Notes: generated by a model not told the origin, from the letters alone. A stretch of DNA of 64,000 nt from Commensalibacter sp963921845 (GCF_963921845.1 NZ_CAWUGZ010000130.1:1-64000), one strand, 5' to 3'; counted from the first letter of the stretch, positions 8,232 through 17,481 are shown. A program made the numbers and translations.

Positions 8232-9428
8232 CTACTTAACCGAGGAATCGGCATGCTTATCAAGCAACGCGTCAATTACTATACTTTTTAATGGCTTAAT
8301 AAAATTGACTGCGTTTAACCCCGCACGTCGTAATTGCCATATTCCTTTTTCTTCTCTTGTATACAACGTTGCTATCGCATTCGTAAGCGTGAACAAGGGT
8401 AAAGTTTTTATCCTCAATTTTTTTTCAAATAAATTTAATTGTTTCGCTGCCCCTAAATTCTCACCACGTTCCAAGCCCACTTTTACTTCATCTGCCAAAA
8501 TTTCTTGTGCAATCAAAGCAAAATTAAATCCATGTGCCGTGATGGGGTGCATTCCAACGGCTGTGTCACCAATCAATGCCGTATGTCGGGTTTCAAATCG
8601 ATGGGCAAAAACCGTTTTTAAAGGGTATACATGCCTTGTAGAAATTAACTCTGTTTGACCCAAACGCCCCCCCAGACGCTTGGTCATCTCGCGATTGAAC
8701 GACGCATTATCAAGGGCATTGACGATTGCCATTTCATCAGGAGGTAAAGACAAAACAATTGAAGAAACATTGCCATTCAGAGGTAAAATAGCAAGGGTTT
8801 GGTGTTTATCAAACCATTGCAATGCAATGTTATGATGAGGTTTTTCATGTCGCATACGGCAGACCATCATATGCCGGCGAAAATCGTGCAAATGATAGCC
8901 AATACCTAAACGTTCTCTCGTTTTAGAAAAACGACCATCACTTACAATAGCCAATCCTGCTTGCAGGGTATCCCCCTTATGTTCAACCCTAACAGAATCG
9001 ATAAGACAATGTAATTTTTTACACTGATCTTGGGTCAGCACCTTAATATTTCCACGATGCTGGACTTCTTCAAAAAGAGCTTTACGGATTTGATAATTGG
9101 GGACGAAATACCCCAACATGCCTTTGCCGCGCGCATCAAACGTTAAAGGATGGCTTCCACTACCATTTTCCACTCTGGCTTCTTTTAAAATGGAAATTTC
9201 CCTAGGATCAATTCGATCCCAAACGCCCATTGCTTGCATCAATTTTACAGAATGATGCGTGAGGGCTATTTCTCTACCATCAAAGGGAGGATTTTCCAGA
9301 ATTTTTTCTTGAGCAGGTTCAATAACGGTTACTTTTAATCCTAGATTTTCAAATGTTAGCGCCGCACTGAGACCTGCAGGTCCCCCACCAATAATTATTA
9401 CATCGCGCATCGCAGACCACTTGAGCAT
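8232..9428 (-). CDS. FAD-dependent ubiquinone-biosynthesis hydroxylase (UbiH/UbiF/UbiM family)
   Basis: Flavin monooxygenase of the UbiH/COQ6 family, adding a hydroxyl group to the ubiquinone ring at the membrane. N-terminal FAD motif GGGPAG, and the second FAD motif LIGDTAVGMHPITAHGFNF near residue 290. That second motif (AVGMHP, TAHGFN) looks more like the UbiM subgroup than UbiH or UbiF, but the ring position cannot be fixed by eye. The start at 9428 has GGG six nt ahead; the next in-frame ATG at 9410 would place the FAD motif at the usual distance from the start and is a fair alternative. Convergent with the helicase gene and followed by a 742-bp noncoding region on its upstream side. Confidence 0.85.
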   Translation of the reverse strand: MLKWSAMRDVIIIGGGPAGLSAALTFENLGLKVTVIEPAQEKILENPPFDGREIALTHHSVKLMQAMGVWDRIDPREISILKEARVENGSGSHPLTFDARGKGMLGYFVPNYQIRKALFEEVQHRGNIKVLTQDQCKKLHCLIDSVRVEHKGDTLQAGLAIVSDGRFSKTRERLGIGYHLHDFRRHMMVCRMRHEKPHHNIALQWFDKHQTLAILPLNGNVSSIVLSLPPDEMAIVNALDNASFNREMTKRLGGRLGQTELISTRHVYPLKTVFAHRFETRHTALIGDTAVGMHPITAHGFNFALIAQEILADEVKVGLERGENLGAAKQLNLFEKKLRIKTLPLFTLTNAIATLYTREEKGIWQLRRAGLNAVNFIKPLKSIVIDALLDKHADSSVK

Positions 9429-10179
9429 TTTTTACCCATCTATACGAACTATTCTTAAGACCTATGAATTAAATACCATCACATGGTAAACCTCAATTGA
9501 ATTAGCACTTTTTTACACAAAGTGACTGTTTTTTATTGAGGCTATGAGTATAAATTTGAACCTTCCAAGAAAATACCCTAAAATCCTATGAATTGGCAAA
9601 AAACTTGCAATCCAAACTTTTTTCAGTGTTATAAATTAATATTGAGTTTTTTTAATGAACGTTGTACTCAGCCTAAGCCTTACAATTTATTAGCAACAAC
9701 AGCAAAAGCTAGTTACCGTAACCGGTTTTTTTATAGTTAACATTCAAACACTTTACCTTTTTTTCGCACAAAAAATAATAGTCAGCAATGTCTTAAATAT
9801 TTTATTCACGACACCATCTATCATATTTTCTAGGATACAATACGGCCTAACCCGCTTGATGTATATAATTTACCATTTTGTTTTTCTTGAAGTACCGCCA
9901 ACACCCCACACCTTTGTGATGTAATACACGTATTGCTCAAGATGAAAACCACATTGAACTAGTTTTCGTCAAAAAAATTCAGTAGTTTTTTAAGTTACTG
10001 CAAATATAATAAATTTGACAACAACTTTGGTTACAAAGAATCTTTACTACAATCAGACCTATTCTTTTTGCTACAGGCTATATGTGTTTAATAGATTGTT
10101 TTTTCTTTTTCTAGGCTTTATAGTTCCTCTTATAAGAATTAATGGAGTATAATACGCCTAAAATGAAGATATGTATTCT
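9429..10179. other. Long AT-rich intergenic region with nested hairpins
   Basis: About 750 bp between the divergent hydroxylase and hisB genes, with no convincing gene. At its left end TACCAT-CAC-ATGGTA (9474-9488) is followed by a two-level structure: outer arms CCTCAAT (9491-9497) and ATTGAGG (9535-9541), inner arms CACTTT (9506-9511) and AAAGTG (9519-9524). It could be the hydroxylase leader RNA or a small RNA. A TATAAT at 10005-10010 and a TTGACA at 10015-10020 lack good partners. A 50-codon open frame at 9588-9740 has no ribosome-binding site. Confidence 0.4.
10148..10153 (+). promoter_or_regulatory. Possible -10 element of the his operon
   Basis: Consensus TATAAT 26 nt before the likely hisB start; no matching -35 hexamer at 16-18 bp, so this is a tentative promoter giving a leader of about 20 nt. 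Confidence 0.35.
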
Positions 10180-10773
10180 ATGAATGAAAGAACTGCCTCT
10201 CTCCACAGGCAAACCTCTGAAACCGATATCCAATTAACATTAAATCTAGATGGCACTGGTCAATCTCAAATTAATACCGGTATAGGTTTCTTTGATCATA
10301 TGCTCAACGCTTTTTCCAAGCACAGTCTTTTTGACATAGATTTGCACGTCAAAGGTGATTTGCACGTTGATGGACATCACAGCGTCGAAGACACGGGTAT
10401 TGTTTTGGGACAAGCGTTTCATAAAGCAATTGCAAATAAACAAGGCATAACCCGGTTTGGTCAGGCAACTATACCGTTGGACGAAACACTTTGCGAAGTT
10501 GTGGTGGATATTTCTGGTCGAGCCTATTTACATTGGAATATTGCTTTCCCAGTCGCTCGGGTTGGCTCTATGGATACCCAATTGTTTGAAGAATTTTTTC
10601 GCGGGTTTGTTATGAGTGCTCAGCTAAATCTTCACGCGATTATGCATAGCGGTCGAAACGCCCATCATATCGCCGAGGCTACCTTCAAAGCAGCGGCACG
10701 AGCACTTAGAATAGCCAGTGCCTTGGATACTCGTAGGCTGCATCATATTCCCTCTACAAAAGGTGTGCTGTGA
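10180..10773 (+). CDS. hisB: Imidazoleglycerol-phosphate dehydratase HisB
   Basis: Histidine pathway enzyme converting imidazole-glycerol phosphate to imidazole-acetol phosphate, using a dimanganese site. Metal and catalytic motifs are all present: GIGFFDHML, DGHHSVEDTG and HHIAEATFKAAARALR. It is the single-domain dehydratase (about 197 residues), without the phosphatase domain fused in E. coli. I prefer the ATG at 10180, where GAAG at 10165-10168 is well spaced, over the ATG at 10171. First gene of a run that also holds DUF2628, hisH, a GNAT gene, hisA, hisF and hisE. hisG, hisD, hisC and hisI are not in the window. Confidence 0.96.
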   Translation: MNERTASLHRQTSETDIQLTLNLDGTGQSQINTGIGFFDHMLNAFSKHSLFDIDLHVKGDLHVDGHHSVEDTGIVLGQAFHKAIANKQGITRFGQATIPLDETLCEVVVDISGRAYLHWNIAFPVARVGSMDTQLFEEFFRGFVMSAQLNLHAIMHSGRNAHHIAEATFKAAARALRIASALDTRRLHHIPSTKGVL

Positions 10774-11132
10774 AATTTTATACCGTTTATACAAATGCCT
10801 TGTGCAGCAACTCTCTCAAACTTATTCCTAATGGGTTTTCTTGGCTTGTTTTTATTTTAGGACCTACTGGATTTTTTTTATACCGAAGCTGGATCTGCGG
10901 TTTGATTATGGTATCGCTAGAGTTACTAGCTTTTTCTTTGTTGCAACCGTCTTTTATGGTGTTTCTTTTTTTCCATTTTATTCTTGGTTGTTTTGCACAC
11001 AGTTTGCAAGAATGGGAAGCAAAACTGTCTGGCTGGAACATGAGAACGCTTGTTGCCGCTGAAAATAAATCTGCGGCTATTTTGCGTCTTTTGGACCATC
11101 ATCCTGAATGGAAACCAAAATTTAATCTATGA
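10770..11132 (+). CDS. DUF2628-type small membrane protein inside the his operon
   Basis: 120-residue membrane protein with a hydrophilic start (KFYTVYTN), the NGFSWLVFILGP segment typical of DUF2628 proteins, two or three transmembrane segments between about residues 25 and 80, and a soluble tail containing a WN-rich stretch. Function unknown. The GTG start overlaps the hisB stop (GTGA) and its own stop overlaps the hisH start (ATGA), so it is translationally coupled on both sides. As far as I recall, a DUF2628 gene sits between hisB and hisH in other Rhodospirillales too, which would argue for a conserved role linked to this operon, but no function is established. Confidence 0.85.
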   Translation: MKFYTVYTNALCSNSLKLIPNGFSWLVFILGPTGFFLYRSWICGLIMVSLELLAFSLLQPSFMVFLFFHFILGCFAHSLQEWEAKLSGWNMRTLVAAENKSAAILRLLDHHPEWKPKFNL

Positions 11133-11785
11133 AACATCCTACTACAAAAATTGTAATTATTGATTATCATGGTGGGAACTTAGCTTCTGCTCAAATGGCT
11201 ATAGCGTTTGCATGTCATCAAATAAACATAAAGGTTGATATTCTTATTAGCGACAACCCTCAAGATATTATGGAAGCAGACAAAATTATCTTACCAGGAC
11301 AAGGCGCATTTAAAGATTGCATGCAAGGAATATCCCAAACGAAAAATATCCATCAGGCGTTAAATTATTCTGTTTCCAGAGGCACACCTTTTCTAGGTAT
11401 CTGCGTCGGCATGCAAATTATGGCGGAAAAAGGTCTTGAACACGATGTTACTTTGGGATTGGGTTGGATAGAAGGGGAAGTCAGAAAAATGAAAACACAT
11501 TTGCCCTTACCACAAATGGGCTGGAATGAACTTCATTTCAAAAAAGGATGTCATCCCATTTTAGAGGGGGTGGAACCCAATAGTCACGCCTATTTCGTAC
11601 ACTCATACGCATTAACCCATGAAAATAAAAAAGACGTCTTGGCAACCACCGATTACGAAATGGATATCCCCGCCATTGTTGCCAAAGACAACAAAATTGG
11701 CACCCAATTTCACGTTGAAAAAAGTCAAAGCGTCGGTCTGAAAATTATAAGTAATTTTTTATTGTGGCAACCCTCACTTTCTTAA
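11129..11785 (+). CDS. hisH: Imidazole glycerol phosphate synthase glutaminase subunit HisH
   Basis: Class I glutamine amidotransferase that delivers ammonia to HisF. Nucleophile cysteine in GICVGMQIM (near residue 92) with an oxyanion PGQG loop before it, and the catalytic His/Glu pair in FHVEKS near residue 192. 218 residues, usual length. Starts on the ATGA overlap with the DUF2628 gene. Its partner hisF lies 1.4 kb downstream, separated by a GNAT gene and hisA. Confidence 0.96.
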   Translation: MKHPTTKIVIIDYHGGNLASAQMAIAFACHQINIKVDILISDNPQDIMEADKIILPGQGAFKDCMQGISQTKNIHQALNYSVSRGTPFLGICVGMQIMAEKGLEHDVTLGLGWIEGEVRKMKTHLPLPQMGWNELHFKKGCHPILEGVEPNSHAYFVHSYALTHENKKDVLATTDYEMDIPAIVAKDNKIGTQFHVEKSQSVGLKIISNFLLWQPSLS

Positions 11786-11810
11786 AATCTATGTAAAGTG
11801 TAAATTTATT

Positions 11811-12368
11811 ATGAACAAAAATGCTCGCAACATCTTACCGAAGATACAAATTGAACATATCGCTTCTTTTGATAACGAAGACGATTTGCATTCCATTTGC
11901 GAAGCGCTAGAAGCATCAATCCTTGCGGGATATCATTGCAAATGGTCCAAAGCGCCACCACGTCACCTTATTGAAAGTTATTTTACGGGACTTTTGCTCA
12001 TTCCTGAAAAACGTTTATTTATTGGCCGTATGGATGGTACCATTGTTGGGCTTTGTGAAGTCACATTACCTCCCAAACAAGACGATTCGCCGTGTATTTC
12101 AGTTGAAATTAATTGTTTTGCGACGGCGCCCTATGCGACTGGATTGGGAATTGGTAGGAAGATGTTAACAAAAATGGAACAGACGGTTACGCAACTTGGT
12201 TTCCCAATTATTAACGCTTCAATTAATGAAACACAAACCAAGCTTTTACAATTCTATATCAAAAATGACTACCAGCACTGGGCGACCCATCCCTATTATC
12301 AAAAAATAAACGGTCAAATTCTTAAAGGTTATATGTTATATAAATCTTTTTTAACCCCTCCCTCGTAA
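11811..12368 (+). CDS. GNAT-family N-acetyltransferase
   Basis: 185-residue acetyl-CoA-dependent acyltransferase. The acetyl-CoA-binding motif A is GLGIGRKML near residues 116-124, preceded by the beta-strand VEINCFA and followed by a C-terminal IKNDYQHW segment typical of GNAT motif B. The substrate is unknown; the family acetylates amines, ribosomal proteins, peptides or metabolites. It lies inside the histidine operon (26 bp after hisH, 24 bp before hisA), so it is probably cotranscribed. Whether it has anything to do with histidine synthesis cannot be told. No clear Shine-Dalgarno before the ATG. Confidence 0.85.
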   Translation: MNKNARNILPKIQIEHIASFDNEDDLHSICEALEASILAGYHCKWSKAPPRHLIESYFTGLLLIPEKRLFIGRMDGTIVGLCEVTLPPKQDDSPCISVEINCFATAPYATGLGIGRKMLTKMEQTVTQLGFPIINASINETQTKLLQFYIKNDYQHWATHPYYQKINGQILKGYMLYKSFLTPPS

Positions 12369-12392
12369 TTTCTCGAAAAGCTAGTAAGTATA

Positions 12393-13154
12393 ATGATGCC
12401 CACGCCTACTCTACATCCTTTGACGCTTTATCCTGCAATTGATTTAAAAGGAGGGCAATGTGTACGATTGCAACAAGGTGTTATGGAACGTGCAACAGTC
12501 TATTCAGATGATCCTGGAACACAAGCAAAAACGTGGCAAAATTTAGGATTTAAATGGCTTCATGTCGTTGATTTAAATGGCGCTTTTGCTCAAAAACCCA
12601 TCAACATTAACGCTGTGCAAAATATCGTCAATCACACCACCCTTCCTATACAGCTGGGTGGAGGAATACGGGATCTTGATACCATTGAATTCTGGTTAAC
12701 GCGTGGTATAACCCGTATCATTCTTGGCAGCGTTGCTGTGTATAATCCCCAATTGGTTTATGAAGCCTGTAAAACTTTTCCAGGACAAGTGGTTATTGGC
12801 ATCGATGCTAAATTAGGCTATGTGTCAACCGAAGGTTGGGCCAAAACTTCTGAAATGAAAGCACTCGACCTAGCAAAACGTTTGGAAGATAGCGGCGCTG
12901 CCGCCATTATATTTACTGAAATTAATCAAGACGGTATGTTATCTGGTCTTGATCTTGATCAAACCGCACAATTGGCACATCATCTCTCTATACCCATTAT
13001 TGCGAGTGGTGGGGTAGGCCATATGGATCACCTCCGCACATTGCGTAAGATTGCTAATCAAGAGCCTGGTATCGAAGGAGTTGTTATTGGAAGAGCACTT
13101 TACGATGGTCGAATTCAAGTCAAAGAAGCGTTAGAAATTCTAGAAAAATGCTGA
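12393..13154 (+). CDS. hisA: Phosphoribosylformimino-5-aminoimidazole carboxamide ribotide isomerase HisA
   Basis: TIM-barrel isomerase (ProFAR isomerase) of histidine synthesis. Catalytic Asp in YPAIDLKGGQCVR and the second acid in FTEINQDGML; phosphate-binding loops LGGGIRD and ASGGVG are both intact. 253 residues. The start could be either of two adjacent ATG codons (12393 or 12396). Its end overlaps hisF by 7 bp. Confidence 0.95.
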   Translation: MMPTPTLHPLTLYPAIDLKGGQCVRLQQGVMERATVYSDDPGTQAKTWQNLGFKWLHVVDLNGAFAQKPININAVQNIVNHTTLPIQLGGGIRDLDTIEFWLTRGITRIILGSVAVYNPQLVYEACKTFPGQVVIGIDAKLGYVSTEGWAKTSEMKALDLAKRLEDSGAAAIIFTEINQDGMLSGLDLDQTAQLAHHLSIPIIASGGVGHMDHLRTLRKIANQEPGIEGVVIGRALYDGRIQVKEALEILEKC

Positions 13155-13909
13155 AAATAAGAATTATACCTTGTCTGGATGTAAAACATGGTCGTGTGGT
13201 AAAAGGCGTTAACTTTGTTTCTTTACGCGATGCGGGCGATCCCGTAGAACAAGCCATTCTCTATGACCAAGCAGGGGCCGATGAACTTACATTTTTGGAT
13301 ATTACCGCCAGCTATGAAAAGAGAGACACCCTTTTTGACGTGGTCCAACGTACTGCAGAAAAAATATTTTTACCCTTAACCGTTGGCGGTGGCGTACACA
13401 ATATTGACAATATTAGAGCTCTTCTCCTCGCCGGTGCAGATAAATGTGCCATTAACTCAGCAGCGGTTAAAAACCCTTCTTTTATCAACGAAGCTGCAAC
13501 AAAATACGGCAGTCAATGCATTGTAATCGCAGTGGATGCACGCTCAACTAAACGGGGATCTTGGGAAGTCTTTACGCATGGAGGGCGTATTCCTACAGGA
13601 ATAGATGTTATCGAATGGTGCAAGCAAATAGCTGAACGAGGCGCTGGGGAAATTTTGCTAACCAGTATGGATAAAGACGGTACAGGAAAGGGATTTGATA
13701 TTGAACTTTTAACAAAAGTATGTCGATCCGTTTCCATTCCCGTCATTGCCTCCGGCGGGATCGGCGAACTTCATCATTTTGTAGAAGGCGCACGAACCGG
13801 AGCCACAGGGTTACTGGCTGCCAGTGTTTTTCATTTTGGTAAATTTTCAATAGGTGATGTCAAGCAAGCGCTTTTCAACGCTAACATTCCTGTACGACTT
13901 GATAGGTAA
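13148..13909 (+). CDS. hisF: Imidazole glycerol phosphate synthase cyclase subunit HisF
   Basis: TIM-barrel cyclase that with HisH forms imidazole-glycerol phosphate and AICAR. Catalytic Asp residues in IPCLDVKHGRVVKG and LLTSMDKDGTGKG, phosphate loops TVGGGVH and ASGGIGEL all present. 253 residues, as usual. Overlaps hisA by 7 bp; hisE follows 35 bp later. Confidence 0.97.
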   Translation: MLKIRIIPCLDVKHGRVVKGVNFVSLRDAGDPVEQAILYDQAGADELTFLDITASYEKRDTLFDVVQRTAEKIFLPLTVGGGVHNIDNIRALLLAGADKCAINSAAVKNPSFINEAATKYGSQCIVIAVDARSTKRGSWEVFTHGGRIPTGIDVIEWCKQIAERGAGEILLTSMDKDGTGKGFDIELLTKVCRSVSIPVIASGGIGELHHFVEGARTGATGLLAASVFHFGKFSIGDVKQALFNANIPVRLDR

Positions 13910-13944
13910 CCTTCCCATGTCAAATTTATAATGGACGTCTACTG

Positions 13945-14271
13945 ATGAAACTTAATCCAAATGAAACAATATTAGAGACATTATACCAAACCATTTTATC
14001 CAAAAAAAATGCTGATCCAGCTATGAGTTACTCCGCGCAGCTTTTGTCCCAAGGGCCAAAGAAAATAGCACAAAAATTTGGAGAAGAGGCCATAGAATGT
14101 TTACTGGAAGCCGCTACGGAAAATAAACAAGGATTGATTGCTGAAAGTGCTGATGTGCTTTATCATCTTCTGGTAATGTGGGTTAATAGTGCGGTAAAAC
14201 CAGAAGACGTTTGGAACGAACTTCGTCGACGAGAAGGAATAAGTGGTATAATGGAAAAAGCTTCTCGATAA
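13945..14271 (+). CDS. hisE: Phosphoribosyl-ATP pyrophosphatase HisE
   Basis: Second enzyme of histidine synthesis, hydrolysing PR-ATP to PR-AMP and pyrophosphate. MazG-like all-alpha fold with the acidic motif KFGEEAIECLLEA (near residues 39-52) and ESADVLYHLLVMW (near 69-82), whose Glu and Asp residues bind magnesium. Stand-alone 108-residue form, not fused to HisI. 35 bp after hisF and 33 bp before the HIT gene, so it probably closes the his part of the operon. Confidence 0.95.
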   Translation: MKLNPNETILETLYQTILSKKNADPAMSYSAQLLSQGPKKIAQKFGEEAIECLLEAATENKQGLIAESADVLYHLLVMWVNSAVKPEDVWNELRRREGISGIMEKASR

Positions 14272-14304
14272 TGATAAATTTCTTCCTACATGTAAGGAAT
14301 AACC

Positions 14305-14673
14305 ATGTCTACCCTTAAAGAATACTACGACACTCAAAATGTTTTTGCAAAAATCCTCAGAAATGAAATTCCTTGTTCCAAAATTTATGAAGATGAATTC
14401 ACCCTTGCCTTTCACGATATTGCCCCCAAAGCACCTGTCCACGCGTTGGTCATAACCAAAAATCCTTACATTTCGTTTGCCGATTTTTCTAAACGGGCTG
14501 CACCCGAAGAAATGGTTGCTGTTACCAAAGCGATTGGTGTGGTTGCGGCGAAATTAGGGTTAAAAGAAAATGGCTACCGAATCACCAGCAACATAGGACA
14601 TAATTCTGGCCAAGAAGTTCCTCATTTTCATTTCCATATCATGGGTGGACGACCTATGGGAATTATAGGCTAA
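14305..14673 (+). CDS. HIT-family nucleotide-binding hydrolase (HinT type)
   Basis: 122-residue histidine-triad protein. The active-site motif HFHFHIMGG lies near residues 107-115, and GYRITSNIGHNSGQEV before it is the usual HinT lead-in. Members hydrolyse AMP-lysine or nucleoside phosphoramidates and dimerise. A HIT gene directly after hisE is a common alphaproteobacterial arrangement, with no known metabolic link to histidine. Ribosome-binding site AAGGA about 7 nt before the ATG. Confidence 0.93.
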   Translation: MSTLKEYYDTQNVFAKILRNEIPCSKIYEDEFTLAFHDIAPKAPVHALVITKNPYISFADFSKRAAPEEMVAVTKAIGVVAAKLGLKENGYRITSNIGHNSGQEVPHFHFHIMGGRPMGIIG

Positions 14674-14732
14674 AACCATTGCCGCTAACAAAAATTTCCA
14701 CAAGAAGCAATGCTACGGATACTGTAAAACCA

Positions 14733-15371
14733 ATGAATTTACAGGAAGTTCGAGAATTTATTGAAATTTTAGCTTCCGTGCATCCTCATGCTCAAAGTGA
14801 ACTTTACTTTACCTCCCCCTTTACTTTGTTAGTCGCCGTAGTGTTGTCGGCTCAAGCAACGGATGCTTCGGTGAACAAAGTTACCCCTACTCTATTTGAA
14901 TTAGCCAATACACCTCAAGCTATGGTGGCGTTGGGGTTAGAGACACTCGAAAAACTTATCAGTTCAATAGGACTATGGCGTGCGAAAGCAAAACATATTC
15001 TCCAACTGTCGCAACAACTCATCGACAATTTTAACGGCATCGTGCCCAATAATAGGCAAGATTTAGAATCGCTCGCAGGTGTCGGAAGAAAAACAGCAAA
15101 TGTGGTCCTAAATGTTGCTTTTCATCAAAATACCATGGCTGTTGATACACATATTTTTCGTCTTAGCAATCGCACGGGGTTAGCGCCTGGTAAAAACACT
15201 CTGGAAGTTGAAATGGCTTTGGTAAAGCGTATCCCAAAACACTATTTACGCGATTCCCACCACTGGCTTATTCTACATGGCAGGTATACGTGCAAGGCTC
15301 GTAAGCCAGAATGTTGGCGCTGTCCTACACGTGACGTATGTCACTATAATCATAAACAGCTTACTGTCTAA
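14733..15371 (+). CDS. nth: Endonuclease III (DNA glycosylase/AP lyase)
   Basis: Base-excision repair enzyme removing oxidised pyrimidines and nicking abasic sites. Helix-hairpin-helix LAGVGRKTANVVLN with the catalytic Lys, the catalytic Asp in VDTHIFRLSNR, and the C-terminal [4Fe-4S] loop with cysteines spaced C-x6-C-x2-C-x5-C. I take the ATG at 14733, which gives a protein aligning from its first residues with known Nth; a longer TTG-initiated form from 14679 is possible. The stop overlaps the end of the convergent comEC gene by 11 bp. Confidence 0.93.
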   Translation: MNLQEVREFIEILASVHPHAQSELYFTSPFTLLVAVVLSAQATDASVNKVTPTLFELANTPQAMVALGLETLEKLISSIGLWRAKAKHILQLSQQLIDNFNGIVPNNRQDLESLAGVGRKTANVVLNVAFHQNTMAVDTHIFRLSNRTGLAPGKNTLEVEMALVKRIPKHYLRDSHHWLILHGRYTCKARKPECWRCPTRDVCHYNHKQLTV

Positions 15372-17481
15372 AGTATTCACTGCGTGCCATAGGCATATTG
15401 GGGGATCCCCGATCAATCGGTTCCATTACCCACGGTCTTTGCCCTCGTTTATGCAAATCATCTGTAGAAGAGTAAGGATTCAACCACAATATATGGGCGC
15501 CCTTCGTCCAATTTGACTTTTTATTGATAAAATGTTTTGTTTTACATTCAGAAAATTCCCATAAAAAAGAAAGCTCCGTAACAACATTGGAACATAATGT
15601 TTTCTTTTCCTCGTTTTCAGAGATGGCTTGACGCACCACTAAAATCTTTTCTTCGTAAAAATAACAGTATTTTTTTTCACAATGGTAATAGGGCGTGGAA
15701 TTATCAGCCTGTATTACTGTTGTTTTTTGGACTCCTAACGCTTTACGCCATTGTTCCAAAACCATTTTGTTACATACACCTTGGCAAACAACCCACACGT
15801 CTTTTTTATGTCGAATACCAATCATACGACCGTTCGGCGTGGTAATCGCGTCTGGAAGGTTAATTAAAAAATAAGAGCACAAACTAATAAATATTAAAAC
15901 AATACCCAGCCAACGCGTAAACGAAAGTACACCTACACACAACAAAAAAAGACCTAAGAAATAACACCCTAACCCCCAATGAGGCAATTGTACAATCGGT
16001 AAACTTGCATAAGGTAAATTGGCTACGGTCTGAGCAATAAAGATAATAGCGTGTATACCCCACGCCATGAGTTTTAAAAAAATAACATCGCCTCCCACAG
16101 GCATGGTCAATAATGCAATTATGCCAAAAGGCAAAACCCACAAAACGGCAATTGGCACAGCAATTAAATTTGCAACCACATAATAACTATTCAATTCATG
16201 AAAATAAAACGCAACGATGGGTAGAACCGCAGAACCTGCAATAAGACTAATCAAAGCGGGTTCGACGACAAAGCGAAAAATATAAGGGTATTTTTTTTGA
16301 TCATGAAGAAAATGAGATTTTAAATAACGCAACGCATAACGATAACCCGAAGTAAGCGACAAAACTGCCGCCATCGACATTTGAAAAGATATATCCAACA
16401 CGTTGACAGGGGACCACAACAGCAAAACCATTGACGCCAGCATAAGGTTATACCGTGAAAAACACGAACGATTATAAAAAAATGCCACCATCGCTGTTGA
16501 GGCCATGATCAAACTGCGCAGGGCGGGTATATGCATTCCCGTTAGCATCAAATACAAACATCCAGCAAACCAACCACATAAAACCGCAATATGCTTGATA
16601 GGCCAGCACAAGGTTGCATATTGACTCCTTAACAACAACCATCGACTGGTATAAGCAACGATAAACATAACTGTTCCAAGATGCAGTCCCGCTATAGCGA
16701 GCAAATGGGCTAATCCCGAAGCCGAAAATATATGACGATCTTGCGGAGAGAGCTGTCCACCTAACCCCGTTAACAATATCTGTGCAATGTCACCCTCGCG
16801 CCCTGGCAATACGCGATGAACTTTTTCAGCAATTTTTTCTCTTACATACCTTAAATGATAATATTTTTTGCTGTTAATAATCGTAATTTGACGTAAGGCG
16901 TAGCCATAAGCTCCAACATTTCCAAACCAAGAATGAAATTGCTGATCGTATGCGCCTATTATTTGAGGGGAGCTAGGTCGTCTCAGCATAACTTTTGCAC
17001 GAATACGGTTACCAACATCAACGTTTTGCTGATCCTTTGCTCGTAACGTAAATATAATTTTGCGCGGCCAAACCATTTGATCGGACTCTGGAGGCAACAA
17101 AAATTTAACAGAAGTAACGAAAATACGTTTCTTGCCGGAAGGAGAGAAATCAACCCCTTGAACAATGCCTTCTATTTGAGTGGCGTGCAAGGGCACTTGG
17201 TAAAAAGGATAGTGACGATAAGATTGGTACCAGGATAATGAAAACCCTAGAGATATCCAAAAAACTGCCCAAAAGAGATAATACAGAACGTAAACGTCTA
17301 CACGACGCCATCGCAGGTAAAAAATACAGCATATAGACCCAACGAGAGTGATAAGGCTTGGATACAAAGGAAGTTCTGTAACAGGCAGAAAATAGATTAA
17401 GCATCCTATCGAAAAAAACACAGGGGTCCACAGTCGATTGTTTTCGAATTCAGCTCGCAATTTATAAAAAAAACTAAGCAA
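15361..17481 (-). CDS. comEC: ComEC/Rec2-type DNA uptake channel protein
   Basis: Polytopic inner-membrane protein of the ComEC family, the channel carrying single-stranded DNA into the cytoplasm during transformation. Residues 1-200 hold N-terminal membrane helices and a periplasmic DUF4131 (OB-like) domain; the competence domain follows, with the signature ASGLAHLLAIAGLHLG near residue 255 and about nine more membrane segments. At 706 residues it lacks the C-terminal metallo-beta-lactamase domain: no HxHxDH motif is visible. That short form is common in alphaproteobacteria. dprA at 23.8 kb is another transformation gene. Tail-to-tail overlap with nth. Confidence 0.88.
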   Translation of the reverse strand: MLSFFYKLRAEFENNRLWTPVFFSIGCLIYFLPVTELPLYPSLITLVGSICCIFYLRWRRVDVYVLYYLFWAVFWISLGFSLSWYQSYRHYPFYQVPLHATQIEGIVQGVDFSPSGKKRIFVTSVKFLLPPESDQMVWPRKIIFTLRAKDQQNVDVGNRIRAKVMLRRPSSPQIIGAYDQQFHSWFGNVGAYGYALRQITIINSKKYYHLRYVREKIAEKVHRVLPGREGDIAQILLTGLGGQLSPQDRHIFSASGLAHLLAIAGLHLGTVMFIVAYTSRWLLLRSQYATLCWPIKHIAVLCGWFAGCLYLMLTGMHIPALRSLIMASTAMVAFFYNRSCFSRYNLMLASMVLLLWSPVNVLDISFQMSMAAVLSLTSGYRYALRYLKSHFLHDQKKYPYIFRFVVEPALISLIAGSAVLPIVAFYFHELNSYYVVANLIAVPIAVLWVLPFGIIALLTMPVGGDVIFLKLMAWGIHAIIFIAQTVANLPYASLPIVQLPHWGLGCYFLGLFLLCVGVLSFTRWLGIVLIFISLCSYFLINLPDAITTPNGRMIGIRHKKDVWVVCQGVCNKMVLEQWRKALGVQKTTVIQADNSTPYYHCEKKYCYFYEEKILVVRQAISENEEKKTLCSNVVTELSFLWEFSECKTKHFINKKSNWTKGAHILWLNPYSSTDDLHKRGQRPWVMEPIDRGSPNMPMARSEYFRQ

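Noticed and set aside
8221..8658. 145-codon plus-strand frame
   Set aside because: It is antisense to the 3' part of the FAD hydroxylase gene and shows no protein-like features of its own.
9588..9740. 50-codon open frame with three cysteines in the long gap before hisB
   Set aside because: No ribosome-binding site and no recognisable features; frames of this length are expected by chance in AT-rich DNA.
10015..10043. TTGACA followed 17 bp later by GAATCT as a his promoter
   Set aside because: The -10 is far from consensus; a TATAAT closer to hisB is a better candidate.
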